Below are positions 15,938-24,536 of a DNA stretch of 32,415 bases, one piece after another (within the stretch, counting starts at the first letter, position 1; each line of letters opens with the position of its first letter). Below the pieces are notes generated by a model that had not been told where the DNA came from, made no database searches, and worked only from the letters and a program-made list of their open reading frames with translations. Source of the DNA: Thiobacillus sp. (lineage in GTDB: Bacteria > Pseudomonadota > Gammaproteobacteria > Burkholderiales > Thiobacillaceae); assembly GCA_018262815.1 (NCBI GenBank), contig JADFDN010000023.1, forward strand, positions 1 to 32,415, in the 5' to 3' direction. A program made the position numbers and the translations under genes.

Positions 15938-17242
15938 TCAATGGTTATTCGTAGTCACATTTGCGTCCGTCTTGGCCAGATGGACGACGCGTTGCGGGAA
16001 CGGGATGTCGATTCCGGCAGCCTTGAAACGCCGCCAGATTGCCCAGTTGACGTCGGAGCGCAGATTGTTCTGCCCTTCGCTCGGATCACGTATCCACACG
16101 GCCAGTTCCAGCACGATGCCATTATCGGCAAATTCCTTCAAAAATACCCTGGGCAGATTGTCCGGGTCGTCGAACACCACCCGTTTCTGGTCGTGTGCCG
16201 CTTCCAGCATCAATGCTTCGGCCTGCTCCAGATCGGTATCGTAGGACACCTGAATCGGCAGCGCGACCCGCACATTGGGTTTCGACAGCGAATGGTTGAC
16301 CACCGTCTGGGTGATCAGGGTTTCATTGGGAACGATGCTTTCGGTGCCGTCGAGCGACCTGAGCAAGGTATAACGGGTATTGATCTGACTGACTTGACCG
16401 TATTTGCTGTCGACCGTGACCAGGTCGCCGATTCTTACCGAACGGTCGAGCAGGATGATGAAACCGGAAATATAGTTGCTGGCAACCTTCTGGAGGCCGA
16501 AGCCGATGCCCACACCGAGCGCGCCACCGAACACCGACAGCACGGTGATGTCGATCCCCACCGCCGGCAGGGTCACCAGCACGGCCAGAATCAGCAATAC
16601 CGTACGTGCAGCCTTCGACAGCGCCATGCGCAGCGACAGGTTCATCTGCTCGAAACCCATCAGCCGGCGTTCAACCAGACGAGCGAGCATCAGCGCAACG
16701 ATGATCGCCACCACGATCACCACGGCGGCCTGCACCAGCAGCCACAGCGAGAAGCGATGGCTGCCCGACTGGAACGACAGCGCCTCCATCGACGCATGGA
16801 TGCGCGGCAGCAGACCGGTGATGTGCAGCGCGAACGCGCCCCAGATCAGCCAGGCCACCGTGCGTTCCCAAAGCTTGAGCGATTCTTGCGGCCCGAAGAC
16901 GTAGCGTAGCGCATAGATCACCAGGCGCACCGCCATCAGCGCCAGCAGCAGCGGCATCGCCAGATCCAGCAGATGCGTGCTGGTGAGCCAGAGGTCCGCA
17001 ATTTCCCGCCCTGGCAATAGCACCAGCAGCATGACCAGCGGAAAGCCCACGCGGCGGATCCCCGCCCGTCCGGCCGACCACAGGCTGTCCGGTTTCTCGA
17101 GATAAGGCTTGGCCAGCCGCATGACCGCCCAGGCCGCCAGCGCGCACACCGCCAGCACCCCCAGCTGCCAAAGCAAAACGATGTCCTGACTGTCGGCAAT
17201 GAGCCGCGTCAGCAGGTTGTCGAGCGGAACGGGTCGGGCCAA
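15938..17242 (-). CDS. Mechanosensitive ion channel, MscS family
   Basis: Inner membrane channel that opens under membrane tension to release solutes on osmotic downshock. The 434-residue protein has about five or six hydrophobic helices in the first 220 residues, then the pore-lining helix and conserved MscS core LSVFGGALGVGIGFGLQKVA, then SGFIILLDRSVRIGDLV and the cytoplasmic cage domain. The start is TTG at 17242, two bases after the stop of the FadL-type gene; no in-frame ATG occurs before residue 41, which would cut into the first helices. The tight spacing suggests it is read from the fadD/fadL transcript. Confidence 0.92.
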   Translation of the reverse strand: MARPVPLDNLLTRLIADSQDIVLLWQLGVLAVCALAAWAVMRLAKPYLEKPDSLWSAGRAGIRRVGFPLVMLLVLLPGREIADLWLTSTHLLDLAMPLLLALMAVRLVIYALRYVFGPQESLKLWERTVAWLIWGAFALHITGLLPRIHASMEALSFQSGSHRFSLWLLVQAAVVIVVAIIVALMLARLVERRLMGFEQMNLSLRMALSKAARTVLLILAVLVTLPAVGIDITVLSVFGGALGVGIGFGLQKVASNYISGFIILLDRSVRIGDLVTVDSKYGQVSQINTRYTLLRSLDGTESIVPNETLITQTVVNHSLSKPNVRVALPIQVSYDTDLEQAEALMLEAAHDQKRVVFDDPDNLPRVFLKEFADNGIVLELAVWIRDPSEGQNNLRSDVNWAIWRRFKAAGIDIPFPQRVVHLAKTDANVTTNNH

Positions 17243-17244
17243 GC

Positions 17245-18444
17245 TCAGAAGTTCAGCGTGAGTTGCGCTGAGAGGATGTCGACCGAAGCATCGTAGCTGC
17301 CCAGGAGAGCGACGGCACCCTCGTCAATGCTTGCGTCCTTGACGAAAAGATGGGCATAGCCGATGTCGAGCACGCCCCTCGGCGACAGCCGGTATTGCGC
17401 ACCGAGGGCGATCCAGGTGCGGTCTTCGTCCGGAATGCGCGCCGTGCGATCGGCATCCGACACCGGCGTTTCATCGAACGCCAGCCCACCGCGCAGCGTC
17501 AGTTTATCGTTGAGGCGATAGTTGACGCCGATCGAATAGCGCAAGCTGTCGTCCCAGTTTTCCGGGGTCACCAGGGGTGCGCCTACGGCACGCACGATGC
17601 GCAGTTCATCGAAATCGCTCCAGCCGGTCCAAGTCACGTCAGCCAGCAAATCCCAACGCTGATTCAATTTATGGAACATGCTTAGTGAGGCCGAATCCGG
17701 CAGCGTTACTTCGGCGCTTGCCGGTATCACCGATGGAGAAGAACTGACGGTAAGATCCCCCTCCAGGCGCTGATCGATCTCGGATCGATAAGCCAGGCCA
17801 ATTCTGGTGGATTCGCTGAGTTTCCACAGAACACCGAGGTTGAAGCCCCAGCCGTAGTCGTCTCCTTTTACTTGGGCAATCGGGGCGCCAGGACCAACGC
17901 CACTGGCATTTGACAGCGTCGCCTCGGCGTACTGAAGGCTCACGCCCGCCCCCAGCGACAGGGCTTCGCTCGCTTTCCAGGCAATCGACGGATTGAGGTT
18001 GACCGTCTTCAGTTCGGATTTGATCGCCTGGGTACGCCCCGCCCAGGTCGGTTCATACTCCGTCTTCAGGCCGAACGGTGCGTTCATGCCGATGCCCAGA
18101 TGCACGTCCGGCGTCAGGCGAAATGCGTAGTAGGCATTCGGCACCAGCGCGAGCCCGCCGGCATCGCCGCCATCACCGCCGCCGATCGTCGAGGTTCCGG
18201 TGAATTCAGCCTGCGGCTTGATCAGATGTCCAGCCAGCACAAGCTGCCGGTCCGGCAGCATTGTCATACCGGCCGGGTTGAAGAAAATCGTGCTGGCGTC
18301 GGTCGCCGCCGCAGCCTGTCCGGCATAGGCATTGCCGAGGCCGCTGGCGTTCTGTTCGATCAGCGCAAAGCCGGCGGCATGGACTAGCGGGGTACATCCA
18401 GCGAGGATCAGGCCTGCAGCAAGACGGTTAACACGAAGCGACAT
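17245..18444 (-). CDS. FadL-type outer membrane fatty acid transporter
   Basis: Outer membrane beta-barrel for uptake of long-chain fatty acids or other hydrophobic compounds. A signal peptide ends at about residue 23 (VHA-AGF). The mature N-terminus GFALIEQNASGLGNAYAGQAA is the FadL hatch signature, followed by DASTIFFNPAGMTMLP. The rest alternates short beta strands and ends LTLNF with the terminal Phe of barrel proteins. The ATG has an AAGGGAGAG ribosome site. It lies 27 bases after the acyl-CoA synthetase gene, a sensible pairing of import and activation. FadL relatives also transport aromatic hydrocarbons, so the substrate is not certain. Confidence 0.93.
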   Translation of the reverse strand: MSLRVNRLAAGLILAGCTPLVHAAGFALIEQNASGLGNAYAGQAAAATDASTIFFNPAGMTMLPDRQLVLAGHLIKPQAEFTGTSTIGGGDGGDAGGLALVPNAYYAFRLTPDVHLGIGMNAPFGLKTEYEPTWAGRTQAIKSELKTVNLNPSIAWKASEALSLGAGVSLQYAEATLSNASGVGPGAPIAQVKGDDYGWGFNLGVLWKLSESTRIGLAYRSEIDQRLEGDLTVSSSPSVIPASAEVTLPDSASLSMFHKLNQRWDLLADVTWTGWSDFDELRIVRAVGAPLVTPENWDDSLRYSIGVNYRLNDKLTLRGGLAFDETPVSDADRTARIPDEDRTWIALGAQYRLSPRGVLDIGYAHLFVKDASIDEGAVALLGSYDASVDILSAQLTLNF

Positions 18445-18471
18445 GTAGCTCTCCCTTGAGTTTTGGAATCA

Positions 18472-20322
18472 TCAGCGCGCGAAATCGGCATAGAGGGCAT
18501 CGACCACCGCGCGGTAACGGTCGAGCACCTGGTTGCGTTTGACCTTGAGGGTGGGGGTCAGAAGCCCCTCGTCCACGGTCCATGGCTTGAGTTCGACGTG
18601 CAGCCTGCGAATCTGGGCATAGCCGGGAAAATGCTTGAGCTGGTGCGCCACGTGTTTGGTCAGTGCCTTGACCACCTTGGGGTCGCGCAAGGTCTCGGGC
18701 TGCGAGGGGTCGACGTGCAGCCCCGCGGCAAACGTGCGCCAGTGCTCCTCGTTCAGCACGACCAGCGCGGAGAGGTAAGGCTTGCCCTCGCCGACGATCA
18801 TCACCTGCTCGAACAGCGGATCGAGCAGGATGGCGGATTCCATGTCGCCGGGCGGCACCTTTTCGCCGTTGCTGAGCACGATGATGTCCTTGATGCGGCC
18901 GATGATGGAATAGTGGCCGTCCGCGTCGACGCGGGCCTGGTCGCCGGTGTGCAGCCAGCCCTCGGCGTCGATCATCGCGCGCGAGGCCTCTTCGTTCTTC
19001 CAGTAGCCGCGCATCAGACAGCGGCTACGGGTGAGCAGCTCGTCGTCATCGCCGATTTTCACCTCGACGCCGGGAAGTGCCTGGCCGATACTGGACGGCA
19101 CATTGGACCAGGGACGGTTCACCGTCACCACCGGGCTGGCTTCGGTCAGTCCGTAGCCCTGGTAGATCGGCACGCCGAGGCCGACGAACACGCGCGCGAT
19201 CTGGGGGCAGAGCGCGGCACCGCCGGAAATGGCCATTTTCAACTGTCCGCCGAGTTTCTCGGTGACGTTGCCCGCCACCAGCTTCTTCAGCAGCGGCCAC
19301 AGCAGTTGTTCCGGCGTCCACATCGCCCTGCCCTGGCTGCGCTCGAAACGTCGCCAGCCGACCCGCACCGCCAGCCGGAACAGCAGGCGGGCGGCCAGAC
19401 CCTTCTTTTCCAGGCTGTCGAGAATGCGCGTGTGAACCCGCTCGTAGATGCGCGGCACGGAGACCAGAATGGTGGGGCGAATGAGCTGAAGATCCTGTGC
19501 CAGTTGGGCGATCGAACGCGCATAGGCCACCTCGGCGCCGAGCAGCATCGGCAGGTAATAGCCGCCGGTGCGTTCCAGCGTGTGCGACATCGGCAAAAAC
19601 GACAGGAACACTTCATGTGGGCCGAAATCCGCGCACTGCGAAGCATAGAACGCGTTCCACAGCAGGTTTTCATGCGTCAGCATCACACCCTTGGGGCGTC
19701 CGGTGGTGCCCGATGTGTAGACCAGACTCGCGAGGAGATCGGCGGACAGATGACGCTCGGGGATCGGCGTACCGGCCGCGTCAGCGAGCCAGTCGGCGGC
19801 GATTGCGAAGCGGGTGCTCCAGTCGGCCAATCCGCTTTCAGGTGCAACCAGGCTGACGATACGCTGCAGGCTGTGCGCCGAGCCGGCGATTTCGGCCAGC
19901 TTCCTGTGCTGGAATTTGCCCTCGACCAGCAGCAGCTTGGCATCCGCATGGTCGAGGATGTAGGCAGCGTTATCGGGCCGGTCATCCAGGTAAAGCGGCA
20001 CCGTCACCAGGCCGAGGCCCAGCGCGGCCTGATCGAAAATGACCCACTCGACGCTGTTCTTCAGCATCAGCGCGACGCGGTCGCCCGGCACCAGTCCTTC
20101 TTTCACCAGTGCAGCCTGCCAGCGCGTCACCTCGGCGGCCACCTGAGCCCAGGTGAAACTCACCCAGACATTGCCCGCCTCGTCGAACTGGCGGTAGGCC
20201 ACCTGGTCCGGCGTTGCCGCGACGCGCGCACGGAACAGGCCGCACAGCGTGCCGAGCGTATCGGGATGGAAGGATGCAGCCGTCATGTCAAAGTAACGAA
20301 CCCGTTCAGGGAAACGCCGCAT
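18472..20322 (-). CDS. Long-chain acyl-CoA synthetase (AMP-forming)
   Basis: Activates fatty acids to acyl-CoA with ATP. The protein is of the FAA1/FadD class, about 616 residues from the ATG at 20322; an ATG at 20286 (MTAASFHPDTL) gives a start closer to the usual family N-terminus and neither has a clear ribosome site. Adenylation motifs are present in order: the P-loop SLVYTSGTTGRPKGVMLTHE, GYGLTEASPVV, LHTGDQARVDADG, GRIKDIIVLSNGEKV and the C-terminal LTPTLKVKR with its lysine. It is upstream of the FadL gene and downstream of the RsmB-family gene on the same strand. No peptide carrier protein or ketosynthase domain follows, so a polyketide role is unlikely. Confidence 0.93.
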   Translation of the reverse strand: MRRFPERVRYFDMTAASFHPDTLGTLCGLFRARVAATPDQVAYRQFDEAGNVWVSFTWAQVAAEVTRWQAALVKEGLVPGDRVALMLKNSVEWVIFDQAALGLGLVTVPLYLDDRPDNAAYILDHADAKLLLVEGKFQHRKLAEIAGSAHSLQRIVSLVAPESGLADWSTRFAIAADWLADAAGTPIPERHLSADLLASLVYTSGTTGRPKGVMLTHENLLWNAFYASQCADFGPHEVFLSFLPMSHTLERTGGYYLPMLLGAEVAYARSIAQLAQDLQLIRPTILVSVPRIYERVHTRILDSLEKKGLAARLLFRLAVRVGWRRFERSQGRAMWTPEQLLWPLLKKLVAGNVTEKLGGQLKMAISGGAALCPQIARVFVGLGVPIYQGYGLTEASPVVTVNRPWSNVPSSIGQALPGVEVKIGDDDELLTRSRCLMRGYWKNEEASRAMIDAEGWLHTGDQARVDADGHYSIIGRIKDIIVLSNGEKVPPGDMESAILLDPLFEQVMIVGEGKPYLSALVVLNEEHWRTFAAGLHVDPSQPETLRDPKVVKALTKHVAHQLKHFPGYAQIRRLHVELKPWTVDEGLLTPTLKVKRNQVLDRYRAVVDALYADFAR

Positions 20323-20346
20323 TGATAACTGCAAAGCCCCAGTGGG

Positions 20347-21594
20347 TCAAGCATCGGACCTGACCAGAACGGCTGCGAAAAAGCCATCCGTTCCATGTAC
20401 GGCAGGCGACAGTTTCAGCATGATGCCCGTGTCGAGTGGAATCTTGTTCTGCGCCAGCAGTTCGTTCACCGGCAAGAGCGTGAATCCGCCATCCGCCAGC
20501 AGCCCCTCGACGATGGCCTCGTTCTCTTCCGGCAGCAGACTGCAGGTCGCATATACCAGGCGGCCGCCGGGCTTCAGCAGCCTGGCGGCCGAACGCAGGA
20601 TGGCCGCCTGCTTCTGCGTCAGCTCCGCCACGGATTCGGGCGACTGACGAAATTTGAGGTCGGGATTGCGGCGCAGCGTACCCAGCCCGGAGCACGGCGC
20701 ATCGACCAGCACGCGGTCGAGTTTGCCGGCGAGCCGCTTCACCCGCGTGTCGTTCTCGGACGCGATCAGTTGCGGCATCACGTTGGACAGTCCCGAGCGC
20801 GCCAGCCGCGGCTTCAGATTGGCGAGCCGCTTTTCCGCCACGTCGAAGGCATACAGGCGGCCGGTCGACGCCATCATCGCGCCGATCGCGAGCGTCTTGC
20901 CGCCCGCACCTGCGCAGAAGTCGCACACCATCTCGCCGCGCCGCGCGCCGAGCAGCAGGGCCAGCAGCTGACTGCCCTCGTCCTGCACTTCCAGGCTGCC
21001 GTCGAGGAATAGCGGATGACGGTTGATCGCCGGATGCTCTTTGAATCGAAGGCCCCAGGGCGAATACGGCGTTGCCTCGACGGCCAGCCCTTCAGCCTGC
21101 AGCTGCGCCAGCACCACGTCGCGGCTGGCCTTGTGCGCATTCACCCGCACGTCGAGCGGTGCCGGCTGCTGCAGCGCGCGGCCGAGCGCGAGGACCTCGG
21201 TGTCGCTCATCGTCTGCTGGAGCTTTTCGACCACCCAGTCGGGGAATTCGGCCGCCACGGCCAGCGGCAGATCGTCCGTTTTGGCGCTGCGGATATGGTC
21301 GATGAGTTCGGGCTTGGCGAATTTTTCCAGCGTCGCGCCGCTCATGCCGCGCGACTTGATCAGCCACGCGATGATGAGCGTGCGCGGATTGGCGGCCGGC
21401 ACCACCACCGACAGGTAGCGATAGCGCCGCAGCACGCCGAACACGGCTTCTGCCACGAAGGCGCGGTCATGCGAACCGAGCTTTTTGTGCTCGCGGAAAA
21501 ACGCCGACAGGACGGCGTCGGCCGGACGCTTGAAATCCAGCACCAGATCGAGCGCCTGGGTGGCGAGTTGCAGCAGCGGCGGGGAGAGTTCCAT
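20347..21594 (-). CDS. RsmB/NOL1/NOP2/Sun family RNA (cytosine-5) methyltransferase
   Basis: SAM-dependent enzyme that methylates cytosine in rRNA or tRNA. The 415-residue protein has an N-terminal NusB-like helical region, then the Rossmann methyltransferase domain. The SAM loop is DFCAGAGGKT (225-234). The two catalytic cysteines are Cys301 in DAPCSGLGTLRRNPDLK (motif IV) and Cys351 in VYATCSLLPEEN (motif VI). It is related to RsmB (16S C967), but the N-terminus differs enough that the exact target base is uncertain. It lies 24 bases upstream of the synthetase start at 20322 and 53 bases after the small gene at 21648. Confidence 0.92.
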   Translation of the reverse strand: MELSPPLLQLATQALDLVLDFKRPADAVLSAFFREHKKLGSHDRAFVAEAVFGVLRRYRYLSVVVPAANPRTLIIAWLIKSRGMSGATLEKFAKPELIDHIRSAKTDDLPLAVAAEFPDWVVEKLQQTMSDTEVLALGRALQQPAPLDVRVNAHKASRDVVLAQLQAEGLAVEATPYSPWGLRFKEHPAINRHPLFLDGSLEVQDEGSQLLALLLGARRGEMVCDFCAGAGGKTLAIGAMMASTGRLYAFDVAEKRLANLKPRLARSGLSNVMPQLIASENDTRVKRLAGKLDRVLVDAPCSGLGTLRRNPDLKFRQSPESVAELTQKQAAILRSAARLLKPGGRLVYATCSLLPEENEAIVEGLLADGGFTLLPVNELLAQNKIPLDTGIMLKLSPAVHGTDGFFAAVLVRSDA

Positions 21595-21647
21595 CGGGGG
21601 CGTCAGGCAGGTTGTCAGGCGGCAGGGATAGTCCTGCCAAGGGTTGT

Positions 21648-21950
21648 TTACTCGTCTTCGCCGAGCTCGGGATCCCAGCCCTTTTCACGCGCACGATCCA
21701 CCGCCATCTTGTACAGGGCGGTGTGGCGCTCGCGCAGTTCGGGCGGCAGGCGGCTGGGCAGGTTGCCGTATTTGTCCCATTCGGTTTCGATTTTTTCCGT
21801 CAACGCCTGCATCTGCCCCAAATGCCAGCCGGCGCAGTCTTCGCTGTCGGGAATGAACCCGAACAGCCAGCCATCAAGCACGACGCGCGCCAGCATGGTG
21901 ACGCCGTGCTTGTCGTTATAAAACCCGGCATACGTCATTTTGTTGTTCAT
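21648..21950 (-). CDS. Conserved-looking small protein of unknown function
   Basis: A 100-residue acidic cytosolic protein that I do not recognise. It opens MNNKMTYAGFYNDKHG, has an aromatic and hydrophobic middle (LDGWLFGFIPDSEDCAGWHL), then charged helices (ALTEKIETEWDKYG; PPELRERHTALYKMAVDRA) and an acidic tail. There is no signal peptide or membrane segment. Its ATG overlaps the psiE stop as ATGA, so it is translated with psiE, and this coupling supports a real gene. Codon use matches its neighbours. Two in-frame ATGs, at codons 1 and 5, could start it. Confidence 0.75.
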   Translation of the reverse strand: MNNKMTYAGFYNDKHGVTMLARVVLDGWLFGFIPDSEDCAGWHLGQMQALTEKIETEWDKYGNLPSRLPPELRERHTALYKMAVDRAREKGWDPELGEDE

Positions 21951-22375
21951 GGTTGCAGATCTTTGTCTTTCTGAGTTTCGTCGTAGGGGAAGCGCGTATG
22001 ACCATAGCGGATCACGAGCACCGCGCAGGCCAGCAACAGCATCGAGGCGGTCACGCCCAGCATGCGCCAGACATCGAGGCTCTTCATGTCCAGCACCAGA
22101 TAACGCGCCAGCGCCACGATGGCGATGTAGATGGGAAAGCGTACCGGCAACTGCCCGGAGCGAAAATACACGCCCACCATGGCGAGGATTTCAAGATACA
22201 GGAACAGCAACAACAGGTCGGCCAGCGTCACGATGCCGGCGTCGACCATGGTCTTCACTTCGAATCCGCCAGCCACCAACGTGGCCAGCGTGATCACGAC
22301 GAGACCGATGGCCTCGAATGCGCCCAGCGCATTGAGCGCCAGACGCGATAATTGGCGGTCTTTGGCGGGGGTCAT
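21947..22375 (-). CDS. psiE: PsiE family membrane protein (phosphate-starvation-inducible E)
   Basis: Small inner membrane protein of 142 residues with four hydrophobic helices (about 20-40, 48-68, 80-96, 104-122). The central motif DLLLLFLYLEILAMVGVYF with RFPIYIAIVALARYL is the PsiE signature. In E. coli psiE is induced by phosphate starvation, but the molecular role is not known. Two acidic or charged residues within the helices (Glu62 and nearby) are conserved in the family. It overlaps the small unknown gene by 4 bases and follows the PerM-like gene by 52 bases. No pho box is evident upstream. Confidence 0.88.
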   Translation of the reverse strand: MTPAKDRQLSRLALNALGAFEAIGLVVITLATLVAGGFEVKTMVDAGIVTLADLLLLFLYLEILAMVGVYFRSGQLPVRFPIYIAIVALARYLVLDMKSLDVWRMLGVTASMLLLACAVLVIRYGHTRFPYDETQKDKDLQP

Positions 22376-22427
22376 GGCGTCACCGAACGAGTGAGGCGCA
22401 AGGATACCATCGGGGAAGGATCAACAC

Positions 22428-23483
22428 TTATTTCGAGCGCGCGTGCACCAGCCATTCGCGCCAGATGGCCACCGAAACCGCAAGCAGCGCCGGGCCCAGG
22501 AACAGGCCGATCAGGCCGAAGGCGTTGAGGCCGCCGAGCACGCCCAGAAACACCAGCAGAAAGGGTATCCGCGTCGGCCCGCTGATGACCAGCGGGCGGA
22601 TCAGATTGTCGACCCAGCTCACCACCAGCGCACCCCACAGGAAGAGGCCCAGCGCGGCCTGGGTTTCGCCATTGGCGAGAAGGCCCAGCGACAGCCCGAT
22701 CCACACCACCGGGCCGACGAAGGGAATCAGCGACACCAGCGCGGTAATCACGCCCCACAGCACGGGTGCGGATACGCCCGCCACCCAGTAGCCCAGCCCG
22801 GCGAGCAGGCCCTGAGCCAGCGCAGTGAGCACGATGCCGAACACCACTGCGCGCACCGTCACGCCCACTGCCTGGATGTAGCCGCGCGCCGCCTCGCCGA
22901 GCCAGCGCGTGGCCACGCCGCGAAACTGCGCCAGCACGTTGTCGCCGTGGCGATACAGGAAGAACAGGGCGAATACGGCCAGCCCGAATTTCGCCACGTT
23001 GCGGCCGACGCCCCCCGCCACCACCTTGAGGCTGCCGGAATCGGTCAGACCCAGCGCCTCGAACTGCAGGCGCAGCCATCCAGGGTCGGCCTGGACACGC
23101 TGATACTGCGCGGCGATCCACGCCCCCCCCGGCCAGTCCAACACACCCGCCGGCAACGGCGGCAACCCATGGGTCGCGAGCTGTTTGAAGGTCGCCGATA
23201 CAGCCGCCACGTCTCCCGCCAGGGTGAACAGCACCCACACCATCGGCAACAGCAAGGTGGCGGCCACACCCAGCGTCATCAGCAGGGCGCACAGATTGTC
23301 GCGCCCCGGCAGTCGGCGGCACAGCCGCTGGTGCAGAGGCCAGGTCACGTAGGCCAGTATCCCCGCCCACGCCAGGGCGGCAAGAAACGGCGACAGCACC
23401 CAGAAGGTCAATCCGAAAATGGCGAACAGAAATGCAATCGCGACTACGCGGCGAGCGATCGGGGAATCGATAGTGATCGGCAT
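22428..23483 (-). CDS. AI-2E/PerM family membrane transporter
   Basis: Polytopic inner membrane protein of the AI-2E exporter (formerly PerM/UPF0118) superfamily, which includes autoinducer-2 exporters and Na+/H+ antiporters. From the ATG at 23483 it has 351 residues and about eight hydrophobic segments. Family features are LSPFLAALAWAGILAYVTWPLHQRL near the start and SLIPFVGPVVWIGLSL, then RIPFLLVFLGVLGGLNAFGLIGLFLGP near the end. I choose 23483 (MPITIDSPIARR) because GGAGGG lies 8 bases upstream; the longer frame to 23534 adds an unlikely Cys-rich leader. It lies 66 bases after terC. The substrate cannot be told. Confidence 0.9.
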   Translation of the reverse strand: MPITIDSPIARRVVAIAFLFAIFGLTFWVLSPFLAALAWAGILAYVTWPLHQRLCRRLPGRDNLCALLMTLGVAATLLLPMVWVLFTLAGDVAAVSATFKQLATHGLPPLPAGVLDWPGGAWIAAQYQRVQADPGWLRLQFEALGLTDSGSLKVVAGGVGRNVAKFGLAVFALFFLYRHGDNVLAQFRGVATRWLGEAARGYIQAVGVTVRAVVFGIVLTALAQGLLAGLGYWVAGVSAPVLWGVITALVSLIPFVGPVVWIGLSLGLLANGETQAALGLFLWGALVVSWVDNLIRPLVISGPTRIPFLLVFLGVLGGLNAFGLIGLFLGPALLAVSVAIWREWLVHARSK

Positions 23484-23549
23484 GGATGCCCTCCGGGCAG
23501 GTTTCGCTTCCTGGCAACAGTTGCAGCGTGCCAAGCCGGCCTGAGGCCT

Positions 23550-24518
23550 TCAACTCGAGGCGGACTGCTTGCGCGTCACCCACAGGCTGGCGAACATGAA
23601 AGTGGCAATGATAAGGCCGACAATCCCCAGTGACAGGCCCACCGGGATCTTGTAGAAATCGACGATCAGCATCTTGGCCCCGACGAACACCAGCACCATG
23701 GCCAGGCCGTACTTCAGCAGATGGAAGCGGTCGGCCATGCCGGCCAGCATGAAATACATCGCGCGCAGACCGAGGATGGCGAAGATGTTCGACGTGAACA
23801 CGATGAAGGGATCGGTGGTGATGGCGAAGATCGCCGGGATCGAATCGACCGCGAAGATCAGATCGGAAAGCTCGATCATGATCAGCACCAGGAACAGCGG
23901 CGTGAACACGCGCACACCGTTTTCCCGAACCCAGAACTTCTCGCCGCGGTAATCCGGCGTCAGCCGCATGCGGCGCTTGACCCAGTTGAGCAGCGGATTC
24001 TTGGCGAGATCCGGCTCGACCTCGGCGAACATCAGCATCTTGACGCCGGTGACGACGAGGAAGGCGCCGAACAGATACAGGATCCAGTGGAATTCCTGAA
24101 CCAGCCAGGCCCCCGCCAGGATCATCACCGCGCGCATCACGATCGCGCCGATCACCCCGTAGATCAGCACGCGCCGCTGGTATTCCGCCGGCACCGCGAA
24201 GAAGCCGAAGATCATCAGGAAGACGAAGATGTTGTCGACCGCGAGCGATTTCTCGATCAGGTAGCCGGTCAGGAACTCCAGCGCCTTGGCGTCTGCAACC
24301 TCATTGCCGTACGTCCCCTTGAGATACCACCACAATCCCAGGCTGAACAGCATGGCGAGCGCGAACCAGACGAACGACCACGCCGCCGCTTCCCTGAAGC
24401 CGACCTTGTGCGCCTTGTTGCCGCCGACCAGGAACAGGTCGACGGCCAGCATCGCCAGCACGAAGCCGACGAACGCCGCCCACATCCAGGGCTCGCCAAT
24501 ATGCAGGGCAGCGTCCAT
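23550..24518 (-). CDS. TerC/Alx family integral membrane protein
   Basis: Inner membrane protein of 322 residues with seven to nine helices. The TerC motifs are present: KSLAVDNIFVFLMIFGFF and ELSDLIFAVDSIPAIFAIT, whose paired Asp and Glu residues lie inside helices and are thought to bind a divalent cation. Members include Alx, linked to manganese export, and TerC of tellurite resistance; no other ter genes are near, so a manganese or metal insertion role is more likely. The gene starts 18 bases after htpX, so the two share a transcript. I see no yybP-ykoY riboswitch upstream, because htpX is directly ahead. Confidence 0.92.
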   Translation of the reverse strand: MDAALHIGEPWMWAAFVGFVLAMLAVDLFLVGGNKAHKVGFREAAAWSFVWFALAMLFSLGLWWYLKGTYGNEVADAKALEFLTGYLIEKSLAVDNIFVFLMIFGFFAVPAEYQRRVLIYGVIGAIVMRAVMILAGAWLVQEFHWILYLFGAFLVVTGVKMLMFAEVEPDLAKNPLLNWVKRRMRLTPDYRGEKFWVRENGVRVFTPLFLVLIMIELSDLIFAVDSIPAIFAITTDPFIVFTSNIFAILGLRAMYFMLAGMADRFHLLKYGLAMVLVFVGAKMLIVDFYKIPVGLSLGIVGLIIATFMFASLWVTRKQSASS

Positions 24519-24536
24519 GTATCGTTATTCCCGGGA

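Noticed and set aside
21621-21638. Hairpin GGCAGG-GATAGT-CCTGCC before the RsmB-family gene
   Set aside because: The inverted repeat is real but short, lacks a T run on both strands, and could be chance in a GC-rich gap.
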